Shown here: positions 33,426-46,184 of the stretch, piece by piece
Numbering within the stretch: the first letter of the stretch is position 1
Layout: every line of letters begins with the position of its first letter
Source of the DNA: Pararge aegeria
Lineage: Eukaryota; Arthropoda; Insecta; Lepidoptera; Nymphalidae
Length of the DNA stretch: 64,000 bases
Reading direction: 5' to 3'
NCBI RefSeq assembly: GCF_905163445.1
Contig: NC_053187.1
Coordinates: forward strand, 1,488,001-1,552,000
Made by a program: the position numbers and the translations under genes
The notes under the pieces: model-generated
Told to the model about the DNA's origin: nothing
The model's database searches: none
What the model saw: only the letters and a program-made list of their open reading frames with translations

Positions 33426-34254
33426 AAAAAAAAAAAATTAGTGCTTTTACCTACACTTGGAGGAGTTATCAATTTTATAAATTTAATATGCAGATAAAAA
33501 ATTTCATCTCATTGTAATATGGACCTTTGAAAAAGTTGAACGTAACTGCAATGTTTCCTACTAGATGGCGCTACAGTCGCTATAAGTGCATCTATAAGGC
33601 ATCGACGGTAGGAGAGCCGTAGCTTAATAGGTTAAAGCGCTGAGACCGCGATTGCCAGAGAATCGCAGGTTCTAATCTTGGCTGATCCGAAAAATTTTTA
33701 TATGCATTTTAAATTTATAAAGTATATAAAACTCTTTTTACTAACTCCCAAGTTCCCAACGCAAATACGACGGGGTGTTATGATTTGGACGTGTCTGTCT
33801 GTGGCATCGTAGCTTTCAAATGAATGAACTGCTTATGATTTTGTTTCTATTGTTTGAGAGGTGAATTAGTCGGGTTTCTTCTTAGCTATGTTTAATGAAA
33901 ATCGGTCCAAGATGGCCGCCACAAAATGGCGTTATATAAACATTTTCACGACTTCCATAACATAGGTATCAAATGAAAAGTCTTCGCTAGTATAACAAGA
34001 TATTTGTAATTTGTGTATATACATAATTATATACACAAATTACAAATATAATATATTTATATTTTATATACAAAATTTCAAGTCTAAGATGGCAAAATAG
34101 CGAATTCGATTTATTTATTTTGTATCTGGGGGTTTTTTTACCTTTAATTTATAGTTATTAAGTTTGGAATCAGATTATTTGATAAACTAAACAGGTTCTA
34201 TGATGTCGAGTTTTGACGAACTTCTTGCCGCAACGGTGAAGCAATTTAGGAGTT
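33426..34254. repeat. Intronic repeats: tRNA-like head and GGTCCAAGATGGCCGCC family
   Basis: A different tRNA-like head (GCCGTAGCTTAATAGG and AGGTTCTAATC) is at 33612-33690. A repeat containing GTCTGTGGCATCGTAGCT and GGTCCAAGATGGCCGCC runs about 33745-33940 and recurs at 63195-63375. A perfect 22-bp hairpin follows at 34000-34049. Confidence 0.6.
34000..34049. repeat. Perfect 22-bp hairpin
   Basis: Arms 34000-34021 and 34028-34049 are exact reverse complements with a 6-nt loop. AT-rich. Confidence 0.9.
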
Positions 34255-34495
34255 CCAGCAGGAATTTAAGAGGCTTCGGCCGCGGCTATTTATCACCCTA
34301 CCGGAAAGACGTGCTACTTAGTGATTTAGCGTTCCGGTACGATGTCGCGTAGAAACCGATTAGGAGTATGGGTTTAATATTAACTGCCCAACTCCCTAAC
34401 AGGTTAGCCCGCTACCATCTTAGACTGCATCATCACTTACCACCAGGATAGATTGCGGTAAGGGCCAACTTGTAGTGGAATAAAAAAAAATTAAG
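34255..34495 (+). repeat. SINE-2 body
   Basis: Headless copy from GGCTTCGGCCGCGGC to an A-rich tail. Confidence 0.75.
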
Positions 34496-34745
34496 TATGG
34501 TTATGAGCGTAGGAAACACGATTATTTAATGACTGAAAAAAGGTTGCGTTATTTCTGGGGCGTCTTAACTTTAAGCCTCAGTACCACTAAGCTGGTGAAT
34601 ATGGGACTAGATCCCGGGTAATATCGTAACTGTGTGTGGAAATTCGAACCTGAATATAAGCAATTCAGATAAAGGGATCATAAAATTCTAAAAAACAAAC
34701 GTTATACTGATAACGCTCAGTTTAAAAAAAGCGAAGACTAAGAAT

Positions 34746-35005
34746 AAATAAATAAATATACTACGACAATACACACATCGCCATCTAGCCCCAAAGTAAG
34801 CGTAGCTTGTGTTATGGGCACTAAGATAGCTGATGAATATTTTTTTTATGAATATACACATAAATAGTTATAATATACAGATAAACACCCAGACACTGAA
34901 AAACATTCATATTCATCACACAAACATTTTCTAGTTGTTGGAATCGAACCCACGACCTTGGACTCAGAAAGTAGGGTCGCTGCCCACTGCGCCACTCGGC
35001 CGTCA
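34746..35005 (-). repeat. SINE-1 copy
   Basis: Complete reverse copy from the AAAT tail to the complement of the GACGGCCGA head start. Confidence 0.88.
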
Positions 35006-35470
35006 TATAATATTGTCAGAATATAATATTGTTTGCGTTCATGTGCATAATTTATAAGAAAATGATTAGGTAAGTTACTATATCTTCTGTTCGGACATAG
35101 CAATGCAATGCAATTGTTTTCATATAAGTATTTTTAGCAAAATCATTGCACATAAAAAGAGTAATAAATACACAATTTCAAATGTTACTTATTAATATTA
35201 TAACAAGATATAGGGCCCCATTAATTTCCAATCAGTTAATTTTGACACCTTAATCAAATTGAAATGCAGAAATAATTAAATTCGTAATAGTGTGCTCATT
35301 GGTGCATTTAAATACTGTAGCATCACCTGACTGTATCGGTTTCATGATATTATTTTATAATTGAAATATTACTAAAATGATTTCATTTTCTCTTTGATTG
35401 ATTATTCAGTATTTACGTAAATAAGCTGCGGGATTTAAAATTTATTTAATTTTAGTTTAAATATGGATTG
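35006..35470. other. Intronic AT-rich stretch
   Basis: Nothing recognised. Confidence 0.5.
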
Positions 35471-35475
35471 AATAT

Positions 35476-35740
35476 TGCGGCCGATTGGCGCAGTTGGCAG
35501 CGACACTGCTTTCTGAGTCCAAGGCCGTGGGTTCGATTCCCACAATTGGAAAATGTTTGTGTGAAGAACATGAATGTTGTTCAGTGTCTGGGTGTTTATA
35601 TGTATAGTATAAGTATTTATGTACGTATATTATTCATAAAAATGTTTATCAGTTATCTTAGTACCCATAACACAAGCTACGCTTACTTTGGGACTAGATG
35701 GCGGTGTGTGTATTGTCGTAGTATATTTATTTAATTTAAC
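35476..35740 (+). repeat. SINE-1 copy
   Basis: Complete, with few differences from the copies at 33168 and 55440. Confidence 0.88.
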
Positions 35741-35774
35741 TGCCAGTTCGAGTACTTAACTAGTATTATTTGAG

Positions 35775-36265
35775 GACATTCATCATCATATCAACCCATT
35801 ACCGGTCCACTACAGGGCACGGTTCTCCTCCAACAATGAGAAGGGGTTAAGGCTTTAGTCCACCACGCTGGCCCTATGCGGATTGGTGGACTCCACACAC
35901 TTTTGAGAATATTAGAACTCTCAGGCATGCAGGTTTCGACACGATGTTTTCTCTCACCGTTGAAGCAAATTATATTTTAAATAATTAAAACGCACATAAC
36001 TTATAAAAGTTGGAGGTGCGTGCTGGGATTCGAACTCTGCCCCCCGGAAGTGATCGCCACTGGGCTATCACCGCTTCCGTAATTTAAGCAATTAAATATT
36101 ACTTGGTTCAACGGTGAAGGAAAACGTCGTGAGGAAACCTCCAAGGTTGGAATGTGGAATGTACCAACCCACACTTGGCCAGCCAGGAATATGGCCTAAA
36201 CCCTTCTCATTCTGAGAGCAGATCCGTGTCCTGTAGTGGCCCGTTAATGAATTGATGATGATGAT
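35775..36265. repeat. Head-to-head SINE-3 pair
   Basis: A reverse copy (35775-36080, ending at the complement of the GTGATAGCCC head) directly abuts a forward body (about 36083-36265) with a GAT-triplet tail. The two form an inverted repeat with almost no spacer. Confidence 0.75.
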
Positions 36266-36384
36266 ATACCAAACATAACATATATATGATTGAAGATAAA
36301 GCAAACATAATGAATAAGATGAAAAAATTGCAGTATCCTTTCTTGCTGACTAGTTTTAATTTAAATGATAATATCATTATTATA

Positions 36385-36490
36385 ACAAAAAAAACAAACG
36401 GCTAAGTTTGTTGTGGGCTTCTTCTTAGACCAGGGCGCGTTTGGAACCCTCGTAGCTTTAGTTTTAAGTTGACAAATTTAGTTATCGCCA
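36385..36490 (+). repeat. LINE-B 3' untranslated fragment
   Basis: Contains GGCTAAGTTTGTTGTGGGC and GGAACCCTCGTAGCTTTAG. No tail. Confidence 0.65.
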
Positions 36491-36597
36491 GGAATATTTT
36501 ACTTTGACATTATTATTGGTTTGACAAAAACATTAATTTTATTTACTTTGTACAATATTATATTATTTTTAACTGAAGGCAGTAAGATAATAAAAAT

Positions 36598-36832
36598 AAA
36601 TAAACTACGGCAAAACATACATCGCCATTAGCCCCAAAGTAAGCGTAGCTTATGTTATGGGTGTACTGGACTGATGAATAATATACATTAATACTTATAA
36701 TATACAGACAAACACCCAACTCTGAAAAACATTCATGTTCATCACACAATTTTTTTCCAGTTGTGGGAATCGAACAACAGCCTTGACTCAGAAAGCATGG
36801 TCGATGCCCACTGCGCCAAACGGCCGTCAAAA
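36598..36832 (-). repeat. SINE-1 copy, diverged
   Basis: Reverse copy with several small deletions in body and head. Confidence 0.8.
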
Positions 36833-37548
36833 TTAAAGTTATCATAGTAAAAAAGCTATAGAGTGAATTGCATGCAGAAGGAAAATATAAAACAAATAGA
36901 AGCAGATTGAGATAAAAAATCAACGAATTAAAATTGTGCTTTCAAAATAAATAATTATCTAAAATCTTTTCAAATTCATTCCGAAACTCAATTAGACGCA
37001 GCAGGTAGTCTATTTTATAATTAGATATTTTTTGCTTCGATATTTCGGTTTGTTAACTTGCCCAAAGTCGTTAGCATTAAAATATTCAGTTAGTCACGCT
37101 TCATTTACCCATAACGATCCTTTGGAGCCATCTGCAGGGTTTTTTTTATTTATTGCCATGCCTTTCCCACAAAATGTTGGATGTTTAATAAATCATAAAG
37201 TAAGTGGTTAATTTCATGATCAGTTAAATAACATTTTAGAAAATTCTATCCAAATCCGGAAGTTCAACTAATGTGGCAATCTTCCAATATTTCCTTGATC
37301 CCAATATTTTGTCCATATTTATTTCCGAGCATGACCAGATTATTTCATATTATTTGTTATTGCGGTTTTTAATTAGATAAATGGTCCACTATATAGGCAG
37401 GCAATTTTTTTTGATATCATTGGTATTAAGATACAGCAGAGATATTGTACCAAATACTTGTTTGCAATCATATTTTTTTTGATTAAAATATGTTCTGTAC
37501 GCTGTTTACTAGACGAATTTAATTTTGATAGGAATTTGATCTATGCCT
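36833..37548. other. Intronic AT-rich stretch
   Basis: No repeat family or coding signal recognised. Confidence 0.5.
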
Positions 37549-37556
37549 CTTGTGAG

Positions 37557-37752
37557 CAGTGGCGTGCATTGAGGACCCATGCACAGGGCATGCAGATGAT
37601 ATAAAATCTCCTGTACGAAGAATAAATACTTAAGGGTAGGCTTTTTATTACTCTTACAATGCGTATTCTTAAGTTTTCTATACTCGTACTGGAGATTTAC
37701 TCCATTTTATATCATCTGCATACCCTTTGCATACCCTCTATGCACGCCACTG
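37557..37752. mobile_element. hAT-like MITE, copy 2
   Basis: A 196-bp insertion with ends CAGTGGCGTGCAT and ATGCACGCCACTG and identical 8-bp duplications CTTGTGAG at 37549-37556 and 37753-37760. Internal sequence close to the copy at 21342. Confidence 0.92.
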
Positions 37753-37804
37753 CTTGTGAGAGAGTTCAGGGTAACAAAGTTGGAAAGGAGATAGCTCCGA
37801 GTAT

Positions 37805-37955
37805 CTCGTTATGCAGGTTTCCTCCACCGTTGAAGCAAGTGATATTTTAATTGCTTAAAACGCACATAACTCAGAAAACTTAGAGGTGCGTGCTGGGATT
37901 GGAACTGGCCGCCCCGAAAGTGAAGTCAAAGCCACTAGGCTATCACCGCTATTTT
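37805..37955 (-). repeat. SINE-3 head half
   Basis: Reverse copy from the GCAGGTTTCCTC segment to the head complement. Confidence 0.7.
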
Positions 37956-39350
37956 TTCCAAAATACTTATAATACTTTAATTTTTATAGTAGTTTTAAGT
38001 GTTTATTTTTAATTTGAATGGACACTTATTATAATTTTTTATTTAATTGAGTGTTTTGATTTATTTTTACTTTAATCTCTCAATTTTGATACTATTTTGT
38101 ATACAGGACCTGAAATATTTTATTTTTATTAAAATACTTTCAGTTATATCATTTCAAAATAACTAAAGTTACATAAAAACAGGGTGAACCCAGGGAAGTC
38201 CTTTTGAGTTTTATATTTACACTTTCCGTGGTGTATATAACATGGATTGTGTTGATCTTTATAATATAGAAAATAGGTAAGACAAGGCGCCGCGGCGCCT
38301 ATGGCCTGTTAAAATTATAAATGTCAGAGTCAAAGGACCGGTGGCACGCATGGTCGGTGGTCCGGAAACACAAGACATGACTTTATTAATACTTATAATG
38401 TATCCAAGTATAGTGTTTTACTATTGTATTCAATATGGTTAGTTTATTTGTGCATATTAACAGGAACTAAGGTGGTAAGGTGGGGGTGAGGTGGCCAAGT
38501 GATAGCATATATTCATAAGATAATAAATTAATATTTTATAAGCTTCTAAACGTACACTGTCTTGTTAAGTGTGTCACCTTAAAACAACGTGTAACATAAT
38601 TTAATTAGGCGCAGGTATTATATCCCGATTATTTAGTTTAATAACTGTGCTATTATATAATCAGGGAAATGCGCAAGGTATGGAAATTTCAGGAATTTTC
38701 AGGCCTCAAAAATTTTAAATTGTAAAAAAAATATTAAATACATTTTAGATAGCTTAGAAGAGTCGTTGTACGAAAATCAATATCTGACTATTATTGACCA
38801 TCAATGGAATATTCGATTGTTTTAATATTTTCCAACTACTTCTATGCAGAAATCAATCAATCAAAAATACTGCATTGCACACAAGAACAATACAGTAATC
38901 AATAAAAAATAACAAAGGGAACAAGTAGTTTAAATTTTTGTAACAAAGGCGGCCTTATAGTGATTTCTTCCAGTCAACCATTATGAGGAATCGACTCACA
39001 TTGGAATCCTTATAGCGATGCGCAAAGCTCTAAAAATATACCTACAAATCAATAATAACAAAAACAGTTCATATATATAAAATATAATAATACATATTTA
39101 ATACTATGGAGAAAATTACATTAAAATAAAATTACTTACATTAAAACCATATTTGTTGTTAAAACTGGGTCATATCCGAACGACAGGGTGCCGATATTTC
39201 TATAATTACGAGTAAGTTTTATTAAAGAGTCGTTACCAACAGTATGCGTAGAGAACCAAGCTTGGTGACATAAGTATTGTACTTATTTATAGATCCACGT
39301 GGGGGTCTATTTATGTGGTTTTTTTTTCTCAAATATTATCCAAGTTTATC
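37956..39350. other. Intronic stretch, little recognised
   Basis: AT-rich. A piece of the GCGATCTCTGCCAGGCAACC family lies near 38935-39030 (reverse, diverged). A GC-richer patch with GGCGCCGCGGCGCC, a 14-bp palindrome, is at about 38286-38300. No coding signal. Confidence 0.45.
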
Positions 39351-39354
39351 CTAT

Positions 39355-39905
39355 CATCATTCCCTACTATTATTAAAAATGTGAATGTGTGGATGTTTGT
39401 TACTCAATCATGCAAAAACGGCTGAACGGATTTGGATAAAATTTGGCATGCATGTAGCATTTGACATGCAAAAGAACATACGCTACCTTGTATCCCGATT
39501 CCTTAAGTAGTTCCCGAGGGGAAAATTTAAAGTTATTTTCGAGCTAAGCCGCGAGCAGATCCCGTGCTAGGATTTAAAATAGTTAACGAGCAAAGCTTTA
39601 GACCCAATTCTAAACATACTATGAGTACTAAGATAAGTCTGGGTGTTTATCTGTATATTATAAGTAATTATGTATATTATTAATCAAGTTAATATACATC
39701 AGCTATCTTAGTACCCATAACACAAGCTACGCTTACTTTGGGGCTAGATGGTGATGTGTGTATTGTCGTAGTATATTAATTTATTTATCTTCGAATACTT
39801 TATTATTACTTGAAATAAATGCATTTGCTAAGCGAAAGCATAAACCCACCTTTGACTTTTAATAATTTTAGTCAACGCAGACAAAGTCGCGGGCATAAGC
39901 TAGTT
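39355..39905. repeat. ACTAGCTG-type repeat (-) containing part of a SINE-1
   Basis: Reverse repeat from TACTATTATTAAAAATGTG to GAGCTAAGCCGCGAGC (39360-39575), then the last half of a forward SINE-1 (39635-39785). Next is the phrase AGTCGCGGGCATAAGCTAGTT at 39885-39905. The SINE may sit inside the larger repeat. Confidence 0.5.
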
Positions 39906-39914
39906 GTAAATAAT

Positions 39915-40200
39915 TTGAGGTGAAAGCCTAGTGGTAGGGACACTGTCCTTATTTTTGGGAGGATCGTGTTCGACTCTCGGCACGCTTCCCCAACATTCCT
40001 AAATTATTTTCAATTAAATATCACTTGCTTTAACCGCGATGAACGAAATTATGTTTTCCATAATGTTCTCAAAGGCGGGTGAAGTACATCAATCCGCACT
40101 TCGGATAATTCGGCCTTTAAACCTTCTCATTCTGAAAGAGATCCGTACCTTCCGACCTTATAATGTATAATGGTTTGACAGTGATGTTGATCATGAAAGT
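39915..40200 (+). repeat. SINE-3-like copy, diverged head
   Basis: Head GGTGAAAGCCTAGTGGTAGG and body to TTGACAGTGATGTTGATC. The head differs from other copies. Confidence 0.6.
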
Positions 40201-40274
40201 AAGTTAGGCTTGTTCTGCCACGCAGCATGCATTAATTAATTAAAGTCTTCTTCTATGCCGGAGACAACAGCTAT

Positions 40275-40605
40275 TTTTTATCAAAGTCAAAGTCAAAGTC
40301 AAATATTTCTTTGGTGAAGTAATCAAATAGATGGCACTTATGATGCGTTTATTACATACAGATGTACCTAGTCTACGTTTTACTGAATAGTGATAACAAC
40401 CTAAAATTAAAGCTAGTAATGTTCCAAACGCGCCCTGGTCTACGAAGCCCACAACAAACTTAGCCAGGTGTTCTTTCTGTTATTTACAATCTCAGATTGT
40501 CATTTGAAAATATTTAAGAACCAACCTGGTTAGAGCAATAATTCACAGCCAAACTTTTTTACAGTTTACGTAATCCTTCTTACTATAATAGGAGTTTTCT
40601 AAAAA
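40275..40605 (-). mobile_element. LINE-B 3' end
   Basis: Reverse GTCAAA tail repeats at 40285-40302, untranslated segment and a few C-terminal codons. Confidence 0.75.
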
Positions 40606-40764
40606 AATAAAAAAATCATAGGAAAATTTATAAAGTTGTAGTACCTAAATTAAAAAATTCTAGTCAATTAAAAAATGTGATTGCGATGAAATTTGGTAAT
40701 AAAGTCTAAGAATATTAAAATTAAAAAAAAAAAAGTAATATTATTAAAAGTCAAACGTGGGTTT

Positions 40765-40985
40765 TATGGTACAATACACACATCTAGCTCCAAAGTAAGC
40801 ATAGCTTGTGATATTAGTAAGATAATACACATAAATACTTATAATATAAAGATAAACACCCAGACACTAAAAAACATTAATATTCATCACACAAACATTT
40901 TACAGTTTTGGTAATCAAACCCACGGCTTTGGACTCAGAAAAAAAAAACGGTCAACGCCCACTGCGCCATTTGGCTATCAAAATA
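40765..40985 (-). repeat. SINE-1 copy, diverged
   Basis: Reverse copy with an A run inserted in the head. Confidence 0.75.
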
Positions 40986-41039
40986 ATAATAAAGGATAGT
41001 TATTACTTTCGGGCGAAGCAGGGGTTAATATAATAAAGT

Positions 41040-41155
41040 CTGTAATACATAAGTCCGCCAATCCGCACTGGGCCAGCTTGGTGGACTACAGCCTAAACCT
41101 GTGGAGGGAGACCCGTGCGCTGTATTGGGGCGTTAGGGCTTGATATGATGATGAA
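41040..41155 (+). repeat. SINE-3 3' fragment
   Basis: The last third of the body with a short GATGATG tail. Confidence 0.6.
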
Positions 41156-41890
41156 AACATAAGGTCATTAAAGGGGAAAAACCATATAATGGGTAATTCT
41201 CCAATGCTAAATTCTCAGCATCCAAATACATAATTTTACAACTATTTGTTACCACTTATCTTCCCTAAAGAAAAAACTGAAGCTTTTAAAATCTTTTCAC
41301 ACGCCCTTCTGACAAAACCGCCTAAGTAACAAAACGATTCTTATCTACCTTCTAACATTACGTTCGATTGTTAGAGGGCAGATGTAAAATTTTGAATATG
41401 CTACCGTTCGTTTTTATTATTCATAGCCCAAGAGCTTGTAGCAAAAATCCATCATAAAAAATTACATGCATTTGGGAAATATATATTGATTAAATGGATT
41501 CAGAAATTTATGTGTTCATTGAGTTTTTATATACTTTATATGCTATGAATAATTATATTTTGCAATTATGTAACTAAACGGAACGTAATTTTTTTTAAAT
41601 ACATCTACGTATGTGAGTTCACAAGTGTTTTTTATCTACACTTGGAGGAAAAATTAAGTATAAATCGGCCGGAATTGCGGCCTGGAGACTAATTCTTGAC
41701 TGCAATCCCACCTGGTTATAAGTGATAAAGTGCCGTCCTTAGACTGGGACGGCACCTAGAAGATACCGAGTTACTTCGTTTTGATTGGATATAACATTAG
41801 AATACAGTACTTTCTAGAATCTAGTAATGGAGATTTATTGACGGAGCTCGTCCGAGGAAGTAGTTATTACCGCCAAGCCTATTTCTGCCT
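41156..41890. other. Intronic stretch
   Basis: Unassigned apart from the repeat shared with 21545 at 41838-41895 and a CCGTCCTTAG/GGGACGGCAC partial inverted repeat near 41735. Confidence 0.4.
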
Positions 41891-41894
41891 CTTT

Positions 41895-42075
41895 TTTATT
41901 TCCTACTTTACAAGTGAGCCATTGACTGCAATCTAACCTGGTGGTAAGTGAAGATGCAGTCTAAAATAGTAACGTGCTAACTGTTAGAGATTATGTCAGT
42001 AAAATTTAACCCATATCACTAATCGGTTTTTACGCGACATCGTACCGGTACGCTAGCTAAATCTTTGTCGGTTTA
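41895..42075 (-). repeat. SINE-2 body
   Basis: Reverse copy from the poly-T lead to CATCGTACCGGTACGC. Headless. Confidence 0.7.
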
Positions 42076-43035
42076 TGTTGGTTTTCCACTTACCATCAGG
42101 TGGGCTATTTGCTTGGTTCATCAATTATTACTTTTAGAAAATGAAACTGATACTGGGGAATCCATACAAATTAAATATAAAAGTTGTGGACATGTGTAAG
42201 ATTCATAGTAAACCTAACCACCAGCTCTTGTTATAAACTTTAAAAAAGTACTTCTATTTTTAACTGTATTCTGTTGAGCATACGGTTTATATTTCAATAA
42301 GTAGTCAAGAAGTATTCAGTTACCTACCCGTAGTAAAGATTAGGGTTTCGATGTAACCACTCGAAGCATTGTGTTACCTTAATCCGGATAAAAACTGGAT
42401 ACTGGTTGAGCCGTTGATACCGAACCTTTATATTACGATCGCTGTATTGAAAATATGCTTCACATGACAGTACAGTTATGAACACAAATGTTTGTTAAAA
42501 GTTTTGATATGACCAAGAAAGTTTCGATTTGGTATCGATTTTTTTGAATAATTGAGAACCGCTTTCTTTTTGTACTTTGTTTAAAAAATAGGACTTTGAT
42601 GTGTTTTTTTAACAAAAATAATTTCACTTAGAGATTCTTTTTTTAGGCTGTTTAACGTGTTACAAAATACTGAACGACAAGTATGTAGAGTTTATTTTTG
42701 AGGATCTGTGAATGTGTTTAATAATATACATACAGCAACCTATTCTGTATAATTCGGGCATTTATAATATCAAATTTCGGTGATTTATTGTAAATCTTTG
42801 TAATTTATATCATGAATAATGCGAAAGTCTGTCTGTTTATTGTTTTGTTTATTTCTTTCTTTCTTATCTATGCTCGGCTCAACTAATGCACTAATCTGAA
42901 AAAATTAGCAAATTATACATAGCTTGTTTCCGTGAGATTTTACACAAGGAACGTTTTTTTCAAATTATGGAACAAAAACTTTTGAAGCGATCTTTGAACC
43001 GATCTTAGCGAAATTTTGAAGCCGGATAGAGTGAA
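42076..43035. other. Intronic AT-rich stretch
   Basis: Nothing recognised. Confidence 0.45.
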
Positions 43036-43039
43036 CTTA

Positions 43040-43240
43040 ATTTAATTAAAGTAAATAAAAATATCACTTAACTGTAAAGTAAAACATGGCGAGGAAACTT
43101 GCATGCATGCAATGTTTTCCATAATGTTTTCAAAGGCTGCACGCCTGATACTAATCAGCATTTGGCCAGCGTGATGGAAAATTCCCTTAAACCGTCCAAT
43201 CCTGGAGTGGTCTGACTGTGTGAATAATGATGATCATAGA
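43040..43240 (+). repeat. SINE-3 copy, diverged
   Basis: Body from AAATATCACTTAACTG to a GATGAT tail. Confidence 0.6.
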
Positions 43241-43289
43241 AAACTACCCAAGGTAGCAAATAGTTCCTGTGTGCTTGGCAAGAGTTAGT

Positions 43290-43590
43290 TTTTTTTTTTT
43301 TTAATTCTACAACAAGTGAGCCCTTGACTGCAATCTCACCTGCTGGTAAGTGATAATGCTGTCTAAGTTGCTAACGGGCTAACCCGTTAGTGGTATGACA
43401 GTTATATTAAACCCATATCCCTAAATCCCTTAGCGGCACATCTTTGTCGGTAGGGTGGTAATTAGCTACGGCTGAAGCCAGACTAGATTCAGAAATTATA
43501 AATTCCCAAATTTCCCCTGTCGTGATTGAACTCGAGAACTCCCACTTGAATCCACAGCGCTCACCGCTGCGCCAAGGAGGTCGTCAAAAT
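43290..43590 (-). repeat. SINE-2 copy, complete
   Basis: Poly-T lead, full reverse body and the complement of a clear tRNA-like head (CACAGCGCTCACCGCTGCGC) ending at about 43580. Confidence 0.85.
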
Positions 43591-43844
43591 AAAATAGTAA
43601 ATAAACATACTAACACTCCTGCATGTGAGTGTACTGCTTGGCGAGCGGGACCGGTAGAGCGAGTTTTTTGAAGTCTAGACATGATATAGCAGCTATACTA
43701 CCAACGGTCGCGGTTTCATACCAAAGAGTCCATAAAGAAACCTGTAATAACTGTTATGCAGCCTTGCATTCGAAGCTCGTTTATATAATAAGTATCCTAA
43801 ATATAATATTTTAATCAATGTGTAGTTGTTACCATAATAAATAA

Positions 43845-44072
43845 ATAAATATACTAAGACAATACACACATCGCCATCTAGCCCCAAAGTAAGCGTAGCT
43901 TATGGGTACTAAGATGACTGATGAATATTTTTATGAATAGTATACATAAATACCTATAATATACAGATAAACACCCAGACTCTGAAAACACTTATGCTCA
44001 TCACACAAACATTTTCCAGTTGTGGGAATCGAACCCACGGCCTTGGACTCACTGCGCCAGTCGGCCGTAATA
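43845..44072 (-). repeat. SINE-1 copy with head deletion
   Basis: Reverse copy. The segment between the GGACTCA and CTGCGCCAG motifs in the head is missing. Confidence 0.82.
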
Positions 44073-44209
44073 ATGAAGACTGTGCGGTTTTGTCTTTCAG
44101 TCTCCCATATATCTAGTGCCAAATTAAATACCGTCAAATACCATATTGACTCTGACTTGACTGAATAAGTCATCGAAAAAGTTTTAGGTCGTGCCGTAAA
44201 AAGATTTTT

Positions 44210-44300
44210 GTTTGTTTTGTTTAGTATGGCAATCTCACCTTGTCATAAATGATAATGCAGTTTAAGATTGAAGCGGGCTAGCTAGTTCCGTATATGTAAA
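44210..44300 (-). repeat. SINE-2 fragment
   Basis: Reverse start of the body only. Confidence 0.5.
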
Positions 44301-44407
44301 TGCTCAGAATCGCTTGGTTAATTTGTTAAACTATAAAAATAGTCGACGATTAGTGGCTTATGATGATCAAAGAGTTGCGCACGCCCAAAATTACACGAGT
44401 AGGTACA

Positions 44408-44720
44408 TACTGGTGAAGCGGTGATAGCGCATTGGGCAGGAGCTCGACTTCACTCTCGGGGGGCCGATTTCGAATCCCAGCTCAAACCTATAACTTTTCT
44501 AATTTATGTGCGTTTCAATTAATTAAAATATCACTTGCTTCAACGGTGAAGGAAAACATCGTGAGAAAACCTGCATGCCTGAGAGTTCTACATAATATTC
44601 TCATAGGTGTGAATCACCAGCGTTGTGGACAACGACCTTAACCCCTTCTTATTGTAGGAGGAGACCCAAGCTCTATAGTGGGCCGATTTTGGGTTGATGT
44701 GATGCTGATAACCTACATGT
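44408..44720 (+). repeat. SINE-3 copy, complete
   Basis: Head GAAGCGGTGATAGCGCATTG with TTTCGAATCCC, full body and GATGTGATGCTGAT tail. One of the few full-length SINE-3 copies. Confidence 0.85.
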
Positions 44721-44745
44721 ATCTACTTGTCAAACGATACCTGCC

Positions 44746-44871
44746 CAGTGGCGTGCAAAGGAATTTGGGGTAGGGTAGACATAAAGCATTAAAATGGTAG
44801 AAAATCCTCCTCCAGTATGGAAATGTTAGGGTAGGCAGCGCTTTTGTGCTTATATAAAGTGCACGCCACTG
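44746..44871. mobile_element. hAT-like MITE, short eroded copy
   Basis: Ends CAGTGGCGTGCA and TGCACGCCACTG, 126 bp. Flanking 8-mers TACCTGCC and AAACTACC agree at only five positions, so the duplication has decayed or the target was altered. Confidence 0.75.
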
Positions 44872-45880
44872 AAACTACCAATAGTTCTGCAGCAAACTAT
44901 TTCTAAAATTCCATAGATAGAAAGCTAGACAGAGATTAATCTGATAGTAGCACCGTAAAAAACCTTCGCTAATTTATATTTTAGCGTTAATTCGAGAATC
45001 TATTAGCGCCAAGTCGCTAAGCCCGAGCACCCCAAAAGAGTAACAAGCAGTGCTCGAATTAACGAGCGGATATAATGTTTCCTGCACTTAATGGTTCCGC
45101 GCCGCGGGCGTAAGACGGGGTGGAAAACACTCGTTAAAAATTACGACGATTTAAATTGACACATCTTGAATGTATGTGGAATCGTTGGGATTATTTACGG
45201 AACTTTTTGTTTTTTTTTTATTTTTTAATACTGTGATCCGGGATTTATGTTGCATCGTTCAGTGCAGAGTCCATACAGGACTAAAGTGTATTTTTCGGAT
45301 TGAGATATACCGAAAACCACCTGTGGGACTGCTATGGCGTCAACGGGGAAGTGGGGAGAGCTCGTCATGAGAAGAGCCCCAGGGTTCGACGGCATCTGGG
45401 GGGCAAGGGGGGGATGAACAATGGCCATGAATCTTATATAATTTTACTACTTCTTGGAAACTACATATTAATTAAAAAAGAAATATTTGTTAAAACGCTA
45501 CTAAATTATCTGGCATAAATCAAATTACAGTCATCTAAAGTTTAATAATTTACCCACTTTATCAAATTACTGTAACATATGTTAGCCGGTGAAAATAGAA
45601 CGATGATATATGATTATATCTAGTCCAATCTCTTAAATCGTCAAACCATTTATTTGCCTGTCTTGCTAAATTTCCAGTTATACTGGCTTCCAGGACCAAT
45701 TTAGGAAACTCGTACAGAGATCCTCTCCGATGGTGACCGAAAAAAGCAACCTTCCTTTGTATGACAGTTGTCACGTGGAATTTGGCTTTCTGCAATACGT
45801 TTGCATTTGAGATGAGGTGGCTCTATAATATTTTAAACATTCTTCGTAGTGACCACATCTCAAATGCTTGCAACATTAAA
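44872..45880. other. Intronic stretch with a GC-richer island
   Basis: 45000-45125 is GC-richer, contains CCGCGCCGCGGGCG and matches no repeat in the window. Frames at 45170-45518 and 45562-45795 show no domain. Confidence 0.4.
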
Positions 45881-45884
45881 AAAA

Positions 45885-46137
45885 AAATCTACGACGATAC
45901 AAATATCGCCATCTAGTCCCAAAAAAAGCGTTGCTTGTGTTATGGGTACGAAGATAACCGATGAATATTAATTTATGAATAATATACATAAATACTTGTA
46001 ATATACAGATAAACACGCACACACTGAGAAATATTTATGTTCATCATACAAACATCTTCCATTTGTGGGATTCGAAAGCAAGGCCTTTGACTCAGAGAGC
46101 ATGGTCACTGCCTACTGCGCCAGTCGGTCGTCAAATG
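45885..46137 (-). repeat. SINE-1 copy
   Basis: Reverse, complete but diverged. Confidence 0.82.
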
Positions 46138-46184
46138 AAAATATGTCTACAACTTTCCTTCATTAAACCCTTAGTATCATATGC

